From NCBI RefSeq assembly GCF_029892425.1, contig NZ_JARXWB010000011.1, forward strand, positions 181,205-245,204: a stretch of DNA of 64,000 bases, read 5' to 3'. Source of the stretch: Bradyrhizobium sp. BR13661. GTDB lineage: Bacteria > Pseudomonadota > Alphaproteobacteria > Rhizobiales > Xanthobacteraceae. Under the pieces are notes generated by a model that had not been told where the DNA came from, ran no database searches, and saw only the letters and a program-made list of their open reading frames with translations. Shown piece by piece: positions 52,734-61,673 of the stretch; position 1 is the stretch's first letter, and each line of letters begins with the position of its first letter. A program made the translations under genes and the position numbers.

Positions 52734-55700
52734 ATGAAGCTCGCAACCCGACTGGCCATCGCGATGATTCTGCTGGTCGTGGTCGCTGTCTCCGCGATCG
52801 GGTGGCTCAGTCACTACACTCTGGAACGGGCGTTCCTGCCCCGCGTGCTCGACCGCATCGAAACCCAGTCGGGGCTGCTCGCCTCCCAGCTCGAAGCCCA
52901 GACCAGCGGCGCGCGCGCCGATATCGCGACATTCCGCTCCCGGGCCGCCGTGCGCGGCCTGATCGAGGCGCATTTCAACAACGGCATCGATCCTGACGAC
53001 CATCTGTCCGAGAAGACCTGGCGGGAGCGATTGCTAACGCAACTCGTGGCCCTTGTCGGGGCAAACCCGACTTACGCTAAGTTTCGTATCATCAGCGCCG
53101 ACGGGGTCGAATATCTGCGCGTCGACCGATCCGGCCCGGACGGTTCGGCCCGAATCGTTCCCGACGATGCCTTGCAAAACAAGGATGATCGCTTCTTCTT
53201 CCAGGAAGCGAGCAAGCTCGCCGAAAACCAGATCTATGTCTCGCCGGTCGACCTGAATGTCGAGAATCGTGCGATCCAGATGCCCTATGTCCCGACATTG
53301 CGCGTCGCGACACCGCTATACGGACCCGACCACCGGCTGTTCGGCATTGTCGTCATCAACGTCGACATGCGCCAGGTGTTCGACCGTATTCGCATCACGA
53401 CCCGGCCCGGCGAGCAGGTCTATGTCGTCGGCCGCAACGGCGATTACATCGTACACCCGGACCGCACCCGCGAGTTCGGCTCGCAACTGGGCACCCCGAC
53501 CCGCTGGCAGGATGACTTCCCTTATTTCGCTCATGTCATCGGATCGACGCAGAGCGCCACCCAAATCGTGCCTGCGAGCGACGGCAGGCCGAGCGGCACC
53601 GTAATCGCGCCCGCGATCCTGGCCGATGGGCAATGGGTCGGCATCATCCGAGTCGTCCCTTACGCCGTCTTCATGGCGCCCGCCTTCGCCATCGAGCGGA
53701 GCAGCCTGACCATCGGCATCATCGCGGTGCTGGGCGCCGCCGCGCTCGCCTGGCTGCTGGCGCAGTCGCTGACCCGGCCGATCGGACGCCTGACCAGAGC
53801 TGTCGAGGCGATCGGACGCGGCAAGCCCGCCGTGATCCCGATCGACGCCGGGGGCGAGACGGGCATGCTGGCGCGCGCCTTCGCTCACATGGTCGAGGAG
53901 ACCAAGGCCAAGACGTCGGCGCTGGAGCATGAGATCGAGGAGCGGCGACGAACAGAGACCGCGCGCGATCAGCTCGCCGTGCGCGAGCGCCTGTTCAGCG
54001 CCGCGGTCGAATCCTCCGACGATTCGATCGTCATGCAGACCCTTGACGGCACCATCATCGGATGGAACTCGGCGGCCGAACGTCTTTACGGCTATTCGGC
54101 CGAGGAGGCGGTCGGGCAGCCGACCTCGATCCTCCTGCCGGCCGACCGCAGCCAGGAGGGCAAGGACTACCTGCAACGGATCGCGCGCGGCGATCGGATC
54201 GAGCATTTCGAGACCGTGCGCGTGCGCAGGGATGGCACTCCGGTCGAAATTTCGGTGAGCCTGTCGCCAATCCGGGACGCTGCAGGCAAGATCATCGGCG
54301 CATCAGGCACGGCACGCCGACTGACCGATGCTCGGCGAACCGAGCGCGCGCTGCAGCAGCAGCTCGAGGAGCGTCGGCAGCTGTTCGACGCCTCCGAAGA
54401 CCTGATCATGATCATGGATTCGCGCGGCCGCCTGGTCCAGATCAGCCCGAGCAGCGAGGCCGTGCTCGGCTACAAGCCGGAGGAAATGGTCGGACGCAGC
54501 GGCGTCGATTTCATCCATCCCGCCCACCTGGAGCAATCCCGCGAGGAGATGCGCGAGCTTCGGCGCGGCGGGCATCCGAAGCTTGCCGATACGCGCTGCA
54601 TCCACAAGAGCGGCCGCGAGGTCTGGCTGTCCTGGCTCGGCAACTGGTCGGACCAGGCCAAGCGATTCTTCTTCGTCGGTCGCGACATGACCGAAGCGAG
54701 GCTGGCCGCCGAGTCCTTGCGCGACAGCGAGCAGCTTGCGCGCAACATCGTCGAGACTGCGCTCGACGCCTTCGTCCAGACCGACGACCGCAGCACCATC
54801 CTGAACTGGAGCTCGCGGGCCGAGGAGCTGTTCGGCTGGCGGCGCGACGAGGCGCTCGGCAAGAACGCTGTCGAGCTGATCGTCGCGGAGAGCGAGCGCG
54901 AGAGGGTCCAGGCCGGGCTCGCGCGCTTCCTCGAGTCCGCCGAGGGCCAGACGCTCAACCGCCGGCGCGAGCTGATGGTCCGGCGGCGCGACGGCAAGGA
55001 ATTCAGGGCCGAACTGAGCGTCACGGCGCTGCGGCGCCGCGAAGGCGTCCTATTCAACGTGTTCTACCGCGACCTCACCGACAAGATCGCGTCCGAGGAG
55101 CGCATCCGCCATGCCGAGAAGATGGAGGCGGTCGGCCAGCTCACCGGCGGCGTGGCGCACGATTTCAACAACATCCTCACCGTCATCACCGGGACGATCG
55201 AAATCCTGGCCGATGCCGTGGCCAAGGATCCCGGCCTTGCCGCGATCACGAAAATGATCGACGAGGCGGCCGGGCGCGGCGCCGAGCTGACCCAGCACCT
55301 GCTCGCCTTTGCCCGCAAGCAGCCGCTGCAACCGCGCGAGATCGACATCAACTCGCTGATCATCGACACTGCAAAGCTGCTGCGGCCGACGCTCGGCGAA
55401 CAGATCCAGATCGAATCCGTATTCGAGGACGAGAGCTGCGTCGCGGTGGTCGATCCGAACCAGCTCACCACCGCGATCCTCAACCTCGCGCTCAACGCGC
55501 GTGACGCGATGGCCGGCGGCGGCAAGCTGATCATGGAGACGGGCGCGGCCTATCTCGACGAGGTCTATGCCAGCGCCAACGATGTCCCGCCTGGTCATTA
55601 CGTGCTGATCGCGGTGAGCGACACCGGCACCGGCATTCCATTCAATATGCTGGCGCGCGTATTCGATCCCTTCTTCACCTCGAAAGGTCCGGGCAAGGGC

Positions 55701-56234
55701 ACCGGCCTCGGCCTCTCGATGGTCTACGGTTTCATCAAGCAGTCCGCTGGCCACATCAAGATCTACAGCGAGGAAGGCCACGGCACCACGATCAAGATGT
55801 ATCTGCCGCCGGGCAAGACGCCGACGGCGGTCGCCGAGGGCGTGATGCCGGCATCGATCGAGGGTGGGCATGAGACCATCCTCGTGGTTGAGGACGACCG
55901 GCTTGTGCGGGAATACGTGCTGGCACAGCTGCATTCCCTGGGCTACGTCACCCTGCAGGCCGCCGACGCCGCGGAGGCGATCGCGATCGTCAACAGTGGC
56001 AAACCGTTCGACCTGCTGTTCACCGACGTGATCATGCCTGGCAAGATGAATGGACGGCAGCTCGCCGACGAGGTGCTGAAGTCGCGTCCGGATCTCAGGG
56101 TGGTCTACACGTCGGGCTATACCGAGAACGCGATCATCCACCACGGCCGGCTGGATTCAGGCGTGCTGCTGTTGGCGAAGCCCTATCGCAAATCCGACCT
56201 GGCGCGGATCATCCGCAAGGCGCTGCAGAGCTGA
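52734..56234 (+). CDS. membrane hybrid histidine kinase, Cache-HAMP-PAS3-HK-REC
   Basis: 1166 aa. Helix 1 (about 7-28), a periplasmic Cache sensor (about 45-300), helix 2 (about 322-345), HAMP (about 345-395), three PAS domains (about 418-790), a HisKA domain with phospho-His809 (GGVAHDFNNIL), an ATPase domain with DTGTGI and GKGTGLGL, and a C-terminal receiver with Asp1098 (FTDVIMPGK). It can phosphorylate itself and pass phosphate to its own receiver and then onward. It follows a response-regulator gene at 61 bp. The next gene is a paralogous kinase without the membrane sensor; their last 186 coding bases are identical. Confidence 0.92.
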   Translation: MKLATRLAIAMILLVVVAVSAIGWLSHYTLERAFLPRVLDRIETQSGLLASQLEAQTSGARADIATFRSRAAVRGLIEAHFNNGIDPDDHLSEKTWRERLLTQLVALVGANPTYAKFRIISADGVEYLRVDRSGPDGSARIVPDDALQNKDDRFFFQEASKLAENQIYVSPVDLNVENRAIQMPYVPTLRVATPLYGPDHRLFGIVVINVDMRQVFDRIRITTRPGEQVYVVGRNGDYIVHPDRTREFGSQLGTPTRWQDDFPYFAHVIGSTQSATQIVPASDGRPSGTVIAPAILADGQWVGIIRVVPYAVFMAPAFAIERSSLTIGIIAVLGAAALAWLLAQSLTRPIGRLTRAVEAIGRGKPAVIPIDAGGETGMLARAFAHMVEETKAKTSALEHEIEERRRTETARDQLAVRERLFSAAVESSDDSIVMQTLDGTIIGWNSAAERLYGYSAEEAVGQPTSILLPADRSQEGKDYLQRIARGDRIEHFETVRVRRDGTPVEISVSLSPIRDAAGKIIGASGTARRLTDARRTERALQQQLEERRQLFDASEDLIMIMDSRGRLVQISPSSEAVLGYKPEEMVGRSGVDFIHPAHLEQSREEMRELRRGGHPKLADTRCIHKSGREVWLSWLGNWSDQAKRFFFVGRDMTEARLAAESLRDSEQLARNIVETALDAFVQTDDRSTILNWSSRAEELFGWRRDEALGKNAVELIVAESERERVQAGLARFLESAEGQTLNRRRELMVRRRDGKEFRAELSVTALRRREGVLFNVFYRDLTDKIASEERIRHAEKMEAVGQLTGGVAHDFNNILTVITGTIEILADAVAKDPGLAAITKMIDEAAGRGAELTQHLLAFARKQPLQPREIDINSLIIDTAKLLRPTLGEQIQIESVFEDESCVAVVDPNQLTTAILNLALNARDAMAGGGKLIMETGAAYLDEVYASANDVPPGHYVLIAVSDTGTGIPFNMLARVFDPFFTSKGPGKGTGLGLSMVYGFIKQSAGHIKIYSEEGHGTTIKMYLPPGKTPTAVAEGVMPASIEGGHETILVVEDDRLVREYVLAQLHSLGYVTLQAADAAEAIAIVNSGKPFDLLFTDVIMPGKMNGRQLADEVLKSRPDLRVVYTSGYTENAIIHHGRLDSGVLLLAKPYRKSDLARIIRKALQS

Positions 56235-56251
56235 GGTTCGCTCGCCCGGTA

Positions 56252-56271
56252 TATGCACGAGTGCGTGCATA
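56252..56271. promoter_or_regulatory. palindromic operator candidate (kinase module copy 2)
   Basis: TATGCACG-N4-CGTGCATA is a perfect 8-4-8 inverted repeat starting 17 bp after the stop of the first kinase. It is the same element as at 52063-52082. Confidence 0.7.
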
Positions 56272-56323
56272 GCCGCATCTGCAATCGGAAAATGGGGCGG
56301 ACGGGCCCGCTCAATCGCGAAGT

Positions 56324-56357
56324 GCTTGCAGCCTGATGAAAATCCGCGCAACAATTT
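56324..56357 (+). promoter_or_regulatory. shared promoter-like box (copy 2)
   Basis: GCTTGCAG-N10-ATCCGCGCAACAATTT, same blocks and spacing as at 52148-52181. It ends 30 bp before the GTG of the second kinase and probably drives it. Confidence 0.55.
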
Positions 56358-56387
56358 GGATCTGACCTTCACGCCGCTCGCGAGCAC

Positions 56388-58619
56388 GTGTTCAGCGCAA
56401 TGGTTGAAGCCCCGGATGATGCGATCGTCTCGGAATTGCCGGACGGCACCATCATCGGCTGGAACGACGCGGCGGCCCGCTTGTATGGCTACGCCGCAGA
56501 CGAAGTCCTCAATCGATCCATCTCCCTGATCGTTCCCACCGATCGGAGCGCGGAGACCGAAGCGAACCTGAAGCGGATTGCGCGGGGCGAGTCGATCGCA
56601 CCCTACGAGACGTTCCGCTTGCACAAGGATGGCAGCCCGGTCGAGGTTTCGCTGAGCGTCTCGCCGATCCGAGGCCCCTCCGGCGAACTCACCGGAGCCA
56701 CCGAAGTCGCACGCGGCGTCTCCGACGTGCGACGAACGGAACGTTCGTTGGAGGAGCGCCAACAGCTCTTCAACACTTCGCAGGACCTGATCATGATCAC
56801 GGACGCCCGGGGCTATGTGGTGCAGATCAGCCCGAGTTGCCAAGCCATCCTCGGCTATCGACCGGAGGAGATGATCGGCCACCTCTGCACCATGTTCTTG
56901 CATCCCGATTATTTGGAGAGCTCGCGCGAGGAGGTGCGCGCGCTGCGGCGCGGCGAGCGGCCGAAGCTCTCGGACAATCGCTGCCTCCACAAGGACGGGC
57001 ACGAGGTGTGGCTGTCCTGGCTCGGCAATTGGTCGGAGCAGACCAAGCGCTTCTTCTTCATCGGGCGCGACATGAAGGAGGTTCGGCGTGCGCAGGAATC
57101 GCTGCGCGAGAGCGAGCGGCTCGCCCGCGACATCGTCGAGACGTCGCTCGATGCATTCACCCAGACCGATGAAACCGGCACCATCCTGAGCTGGAATTCG
57201 CAGGCCGAAAAGCTCTTCGGCTGGCGGCGCGAGGAGGCGATCGGCAGAAACGCCATCGACCTGTTCGTCGCCGGCAGCGAGCGCGAAAACGTCAACGCCG
57301 CGCTGCAACGTTTCCTGAAATCCGGGGAAGACAGGCTAACCAACCCGCGGCGTGAAATTGTCGCGCGGCGACGCGACGGTCAGGAGTTCAGGGCCGAGCT
57401 CAGCGTCACGGCGCTCCGGCGACGTAGAGGCCTCCTCTTCAATTCGTTCTACCGTGATCTGACCGACAAGATCGCCGCCGATGAGCGCATCCGACACGCA
57501 GAGAAGATGGAAGCGATCGGCCAGCTCACCGGCGGCGTGGCGCACGATTTCAACAACATCCTCACCGTTATCACCGGTACGATCGGGATCCTGGCGGAGG
57601 CGGTGGCAGCGGAGCCACAGCTTGCGGTCATCGCCAAGATGATCGACGAGGCCGCCGGGCGCGGCGCCGAGCTGACCCAGCATCTGCTCGCCTTTGCGCG
57701 CAAGCAGCCGCTGCAACCGCGCGAGACCGACGTCAATTCATTGATCATAGAAGCGGCCAAACTGCTGCGGCCGACGCTTGGCGAACATATCCAGATCGAA
57801 TCCACGTTCGAGGACGAGAGCTGCGTCGCCACCGTTGATCCCAGCCAGCTCACCACGGCGATCCTCAACCTCGCACTCAATGCCCGCGATGCCATGCCTG
57901 ATGGCGGAAAGCTGATCGTGGAGACGGGAGCTACCTATCTCGACGAGGTCTACGCCAGCGCGAATGATATCCCGCCCGGCCATTACGTGCTGATCGCCTT
58001 GAGCGACACCGGGACGGGTATCCCACCCCACTTGCTGGCCAGAGTATTCGAACCCTTCTTTACCTCGAAGGAGCCGGGCAAAGGGACCGGGCTGGGGCTC
58101 GCCATGGTCTACGGCTTCATCAAGCAGTCCGCAGGACACATCAAGATCTATAGTGAGCAGGGCCACGGAACCACGGTCAAGATGTATCTGCCGCCCGGCG
58201 ACGCCGCCGCCGTCGCCTGCGAGGTGGCAGCGCCGGCGCCGATCGTGGGCGGATGCGAGACCGTTTTGGTGGTCGAGGACGACCGGCTGGTGCGCGACTA
58301 TGTGCTGACACAATTGCATTCACTCGGCTACGTCACCTTGCAGGCCGCCGACGCCGCGGAGGCGATCGCGATCATCAACAGTGGCAAGCCGTTCGACCTG
58401 CTGTTCACCGACGTGATCATGCCCGGCAAGATGAATGGACGGCAGCTCGCCGACGAGGTGCTGAAGTCGCGTCCGGATCTCAGGGTGGTCTACACGTCGG
58501 GCTATACCGAGAACGCGATCATCCACCACGGCCGGCTGGATTCAGGCGTGCTGCTGTTGGCGAAGCCCTATCGCAAATCCGACCTGGCGCGGATCATCCG
58601 CAAGGCGCTGAGCAGCTGA
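56388..58619 (+). CDS. soluble hybrid histidine kinase, PAS3-HK-REC
   Basis: 743 aa, no membrane segment. Three PAS domains (about 1-365), HisKA with His386 (GGVAHDFNNIL), ATPase domain (DTGTGI, GKGTGLGL) and receiver with Asp675. It is the tandem paralogue of the kinase upstream but lacks the Cache sensor, helices and HAMP. The frame upstream of the GTG still encodes AREH in the same register as the paralogue's start of PAS1, so it looks like a 5'-shortened duplicate. It starts at GTG 56388 (or ATG 56400) shortly after its own promoter box. Its 3' end is almost identical to the upstream gene. Confidence 0.9.
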   Translation: MFSAMVEAPDDAIVSELPDGTIIGWNDAAARLYGYAADEVLNRSISLIVPTDRSAETEANLKRIARGESIAPYETFRLHKDGSPVEVSLSVSPIRGPSGELTGATEVARGVSDVRRTERSLEERQQLFNTSQDLIMITDARGYVVQISPSCQAILGYRPEEMIGHLCTMFLHPDYLESSREEVRALRRGERPKLSDNRCLHKDGHEVWLSWLGNWSEQTKRFFFIGRDMKEVRRAQESLRESERLARDIVETSLDAFTQTDETGTILSWNSQAEKLFGWRREEAIGRNAIDLFVAGSERENVNAALQRFLKSGEDRLTNPRREIVARRRDGQEFRAELSVTALRRRRGLLFNSFYRDLTDKIAADERIRHAEKMEAIGQLTGGVAHDFNNILTVITGTIGILAEAVAAEPQLAVIAKMIDEAAGRGAELTQHLLAFARKQPLQPRETDVNSLIIEAAKLLRPTLGEHIQIESTFEDESCVATVDPSQLTTAILNLALNARDAMPDGGKLIVETGATYLDEVYASANDIPPGHYVLIALSDTGTGIPPHLLARVFEPFFTSKEPGKGTGLGLAMVYGFIKQSAGHIKIYSEQGHGTTVKMYLPPGDAAAVACEVAAPAPIVGGCETVLVVEDDRLVRDYVLTQLHSLGYVTLQAADAAEAIAIINSGKPFDLLFTDVIMPGKMNGRQLADEVLKSRPDLRVVYTSGYTENAIIHHGRLDSGVLLLAKPYRKSDLARIIRKALSS

Positions 58620-58642
58620 AGCTCAATAGCCCGGATGGACAG

Positions 58643-59278
58643 CTACGATGCGCGCTGAGCCGCGGTCATCACGATGCGAATCAGATCGGCGGCATTACGG
58701 GCGCCGAGCTTCTTCATGATATTGGCGCGATGATCCTCGATGGTGCGCGGGCTGATGCCGAGCGTGCGGCCGGCTTCCTTGTTGGAGGCACCGGCGGCAA
58801 ATTGCTCGAGCACCTCGCGCTCCCGGCGGGTCAGCGGCTCGCGTCCAGGGAAATGCAGCGAGCCGAACTTCGGCGACGCACTCTCTGCCTGCCTGCGTGC
58901 ATAGGCGCCGATTGCCTCGTCCAACCGGCCGACGATCTCGCTGCCGCGGAACGGCTTCTCGATGAAATCCAGCGCACCGCTCTTGATGGCGCCCACCGCC
59001 ATGGTGATGTCGCCCTGCCCGGAGATCATGAAGATCGGGGCCGGATAGTCCTCGCCATGCAGCTCCTTCAGAATGTCGAGACCCGACTTCCCGGGGATAT
59101 GCACGTCGAGCAGGATCGCAGCAGGTGTGCGGTTTCGCGCGATGGAAAGCAGTGCCGCGCCGTCCGCAAAACAGATCACCTCATAGCCTGCCGCCTTCAA
59201 CACCATCGACAAGGTGTCGCGAACAGCAGGATCGTCATCGACGACGAAGATCTCACCACGGGAGGTTTGTTCGACCAT
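58643..59278 (-). CDS. FixJ-type response regulator (REC-LuxR HTH)
   Basis: 211 aa. A receiver domain (about 8-125; phospho-Asp in AILLDVHIPGKSG, Lys in IEKPF) is joined to a C-terminal LuxR-type helix-turn-helix (about 145-205, LTRREREVLEQFAAGASNKEAGRTLGISPRTIEDHRANIMKKL). This is the FixJ/NarL arrangement of a DNA-binding output regulator. It converges on the second hybrid kinase and is the only regulator with a DNA-binding domain in the signalling block, so it may be the output of the kinase relay. It may also read the TATGCACG palindromes, which is a guess. Confidence 0.9.
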   Translation of the reverse strand: MVEQTSRGEIFVVDDDPAVRDTLSMVLKAAGYEVICFADGAALLSIARNRTPAAILLDVHIPGKSGLDILKELHGEDYPAPIFMISGQGDITMAVGAIKSGALDFIEKPFRGSEIVGRLDEAIGAYARRQAESASPKFGSLHFPGREPLTRREREVLEQFAAGASNKEAGRTLGISPRTIEDHRANIMKKLGARNAADLIRIVMTAAQRAS

Positions 59279-59437
59279 GTGCCATGTCCATTCGCCACAT
59301 CGGCATTCAAGGACTCGCGTCCGCGCCTAACGTTTATGGCTCTCGGCGCAGATTCGGCCCGCCCGCATTTGTACGGGACATGAAGTTAACGCACAAGTAG
59401 CGGTGAAGTGCCTTATTGCGGGGGACGGAGAATATCC

Positions 59438-59740
59438 ATGCTAAATTACGCAGGCATACCCCCGCTCGCCGCGATGGCTGAAACCGACAGCCGTCAGTTG
59501 ATCGCAGCCGAACTGCGCTCGCTGATCGCGCGCATCGAGATCAGCATGCGCCTGATCGACGCCGCCATGCAACCGGACGACGATGGTGCTATCTTGAGGT
59601 CGAGCTTGGGTTCCACAGAGATTGTCGTGCTTGACGACGTCACGCCCCGTTATGCTACGGCGAGCGCCGCCTTGAACGCCTGCCGGGCCGAGCTCGACCG
59701 GGCCCTGCAAACTCTGTCGGAATCCGGCAATCCCGTCTAA
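59438..59740 (+). CDS. hypothetical protein, 100 aa
   Basis: Small helical protein, unrecognised, with no signal peptide. Its centre (RQLIAAELRSLIARIEISMRL) and C-terminal half (ATASAALNACRAELDRALQTL) look like two amphipathic helices. The ATG at 59438 follows GGGGGACGGAG at eight bases. It lies between the divergent FixJ-type gene and a convergent receiver gene, which suggests a role in this signalling block, but no function is assigned. Confidence 0.7.
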   Translation: MLNYAGIPPLAAMAETDSRQLIAAELRSLIARIEISMRLIDAAMQPDDDGAILRSSLGSTEIVVLDDVTPRYATASAALNACRAELDRALQTLSESGNPV

Positions 59741-59784
59741 CGCACAATCGACGCGGCTGATTTGCCGCAGCCGACGGCATGACA

Positions 59785-59807
59785 GCACCGCGCCTCAGGC
59801 GCGGTGC
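59785..59807. terminator. bidirectional hairpin overlapping a stop codon
   Basis: A perfect 10-bp stem GCACCGCGCC / GGCGCGGTGC with a TCA loop. The loop is the complement of the TGA stop codon of the minus-strand receiver gene. It lies between convergent genes. Confidence 0.65.
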
Positions 59808-60298
59808 CGCTCCACGATCGCGTCGGTGGCGACGCCACCCCAGGTATGGATCGTCGGCAGGCCCATCGCGGTCTTGCCGAGATTGGCAAGGCTGATACGC
59901 AGCGCCGCGAGATCCAGCGGTTTCGGCAAGCTCTGAAGCTCGATCCCCACGGAGCGGGCGAAGCTGCGGGCGGCACTACGACGCTTGCCGTCCATGCCGC
60001 TGACCACGATCACCGAGCCCGTGAATTTCGCTGCCGCCATCTCTCGCAGCACGTCGATGCCGTCGCCGTCCTCCAGCACGAGATCGAGCGTCACGCAATC
60101 GAAACGCGCACCGCGCAGCTTCTCGATCGCTTCCGCAACCGACGGTGCGACGGCCACTTCATGGCCGGCCTGCCTGGCAGCGACCGTGATCAGGCTGCGC
60201 TGCGTGGCGTCGTCATCGACCACCAGGAGCTGAAGCGCGCGCCGCTCGGCGCCGTCGGGCAGGTTTGACGAGATGGGGGAGAGAGAGCTTCTTGGCAT
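59795..60298 (-). CDS. single-domain response regulator
   Basis: 167 aa. The receiver domain begins about residue 23 (LQLLVVDDDATQRSL) and has the phosphoacceptor Asp in CVTLDLVLEDGDG, Ser in VVSG and Lys in LPKPL. A C-terminal extension of about 30 residues follows without a DNA-binding motif. The N-terminal 20 residues may be a start-site artefact. It is divergent from nothing close; the PilZ gene upstream is on the same strand 142 bp away. It is probably a phosphate sink or a protein-interaction regulator near the che operon. Confidence 0.85.
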   Translation of the reverse strand: MPRSSLSPISSNLPDGAERRALQLLVVDDDATQRSLITVAARQAGHEVAVAPSVAEAIEKLRGARFDCVTLDLVLEDGDGIDVLREMAAAKFTGSVIVVSGMDGKRRSAARSFARSVGIELQSLPKPLDLAALRISLANLGKTAMGLPTIHTWGGVATDAIVERHRA

Positions 60299-60440
60299 TG
60301 ATGGCCCCTGAAATTGCGACCGTCGATGGATACACGGTGCGCGCTTAAGCCACGTAAAGCGGGGTCAGCGAATTCGCTCCGATGTTTTCAGAAAATGTGA
60401 AGCAACGCGTCAGGAAAGCGTCGCACGATGAGCGCTGCGA

Positions 60441-60758
60441 TCACGCCAGCGCGTCATGGTCGCTGGCGGCACCGCGCTTCTTGCGGTTCTTGCCGCGCAG
60501 GAACTGGATGTCCATCTCGGCGCCGTTGACGCGCACCAGCTCGCAGCGCCGGTAGGCAAGGCCGGTCGACGACAGCAGCAGGAAGAACTCCTTCAGGTTC
60601 AACCCCTGGATCGAGCCTTCCACCGTGAGGATGGCGTCGGTGTCGGAAATCGCATTGAGCGTGCAGTCGCGCCGCCACGTGCCGTCGATGGCCATGATGC
60701 AGACATCATAGCCCCGACTGAACGTGACGCGCTCTGCGCCCTTGCCATCCTCGGCCAT
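60441..60758 (-). CDS. PilZ-domain protein
   Basis: 105 aa, a single PilZ-like beta barrel. The c-di-GMP motifs are degenerate: RVTFSR where RxxxR is usual, and NAISDTDA where (D/N)xSxxG is usual, the Gly being Asp. It may thus not bind c-di-GMP. The gene begins 2 bp after the cheR stop, so it is the last gene of the che operon and co-translated. That location suggests that it tunes motor or chemotaxis output. Confidence 0.78.
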   Translation of the reverse strand: MAEDGKGAERVTFSRGYDVCIMAIDGTWRRDCTLNAISDTDAILTVEGSIQGLNLKEFFLLLSSTGLAYRRCELVRVNGAEMDIQFLRGKNRKKRGAASDHDALA

Positions 60759-60760
60759 GC

Positions 60761-61639
60761 CTATCGTCCTGCCATCGCCGCCACGCGAGGCGCTGCGGCA
60801 GCGTCGGCCGGCTTGGCCGCAGCTGCACGTGGATCGTTCGGCTTGTAGAGGCCGCGGCGATCGGCAATCGGCCTGAACGTGTCGGTCAGTCCGACCACGG
60901 TTTCAGCCGCACCGAGCACCAGGAAGCCGTCGGGCTCGATCTGGCGCGCAAGGCGGTTGAAAATGTTGATCTTGGTTTCCTGGTCGAAATAGATCAGCAC
61001 GTTGCGGCAGAAGATGACGTCGAACGTGCCGAGGTGCGAGAAGTCCTGCAGCAGATTGAGCTGCCGGTGCTGAATCATCGCCCGCAGCTCGGGGTTGATC
61101 TGCCAGGTCTCGCCGGTCTGCTTGAAGTATTTCATCAGCATCTGGATCGGCAGGCCGCGCTGTACCTCGAACTGGCTGTAGACGCCGGCCTTGGCCTTCT
61201 CCAGCACTTCCTGCGAGAGGTCGGTCGCAATGATCTCGATGCGCCATCCGGTCAGGGCCGCGCCCATCTCCTTCAGGGTCATCGCCAGCGAATAGGGCTC
61301 CTGCCCGGTCGAGCCGGCGGCGCACCAGATCCGCACGCTGCGGCGGCCGGCACGGGCCTTGATGATCTCCTGCATGATGGTGTCGCGGAAATGGTCGAAC
61401 GGGACCTTGTCGCGGAAGAAGAAGGTCTCGTTCGTGGTCATGGCTTCGACCACGCTGGTGATCAGCGCGCTCGAGCCGGCCTGCAGTTTCTGCACCAGTT
61501 CGGGGATGCCGGGGAGCCCGGCCTTGCGCGCCAGCGGCAGCAGGCGGCTTTCGATCAGATATTGCTTGTCGGCGGACAGGTCGAGACCCGAGCGCTCTTT
61601 CAGCAGCTTACGCAGATACTCGTAGTCGGGCGCGTTCAC
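60761..61639 (-). CDS. cheR: chemoreceptor methyltransferase
   Basis: 292 aa, full-length CheR. The N-terminal helical domain (about 1-75) and SAM-binding methyltransferase domain (RIWCAAGSTGQEPYSLAMTL near residue 100, and CRNVLIYFDQETK near residue 212) are typical. It adds methyl groups to glutamates of chemoreceptors. The C-terminus carries a short Ala-rich tail. It follows cheY in the operon and is followed 2 bp later by the PilZ gene. Confidence 0.93.
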   Translation of the reverse strand: MNAPDYEYLRKLLKERSGLDLSADKQYLIESRLLPLARKAGLPGIPELVQKLQAGSSALITSVVEAMTTNETFFFRDKVPFDHFRDTIMQEIIKARAGRRSVRIWCAAGSTGQEPYSLAMTLKEMGAALTGWRIEIIATDLSQEVLEKAKAGVYSQFEVQRGLPIQMLMKYFKQTGETWQINPELRAMIQHRQLNLLQDFSHLGTFDVIFCRNVLIYFDQETKINIFNRLARQIEPDGFLVLGAAETVVGLTDTFRPIADRRGLYKPNDPRAAAAKPADAAAAPRVAAMAGR

Positions 61640-61673
61640 AGGATACCTCTTGACGCTACTAACAGGTGTATTC

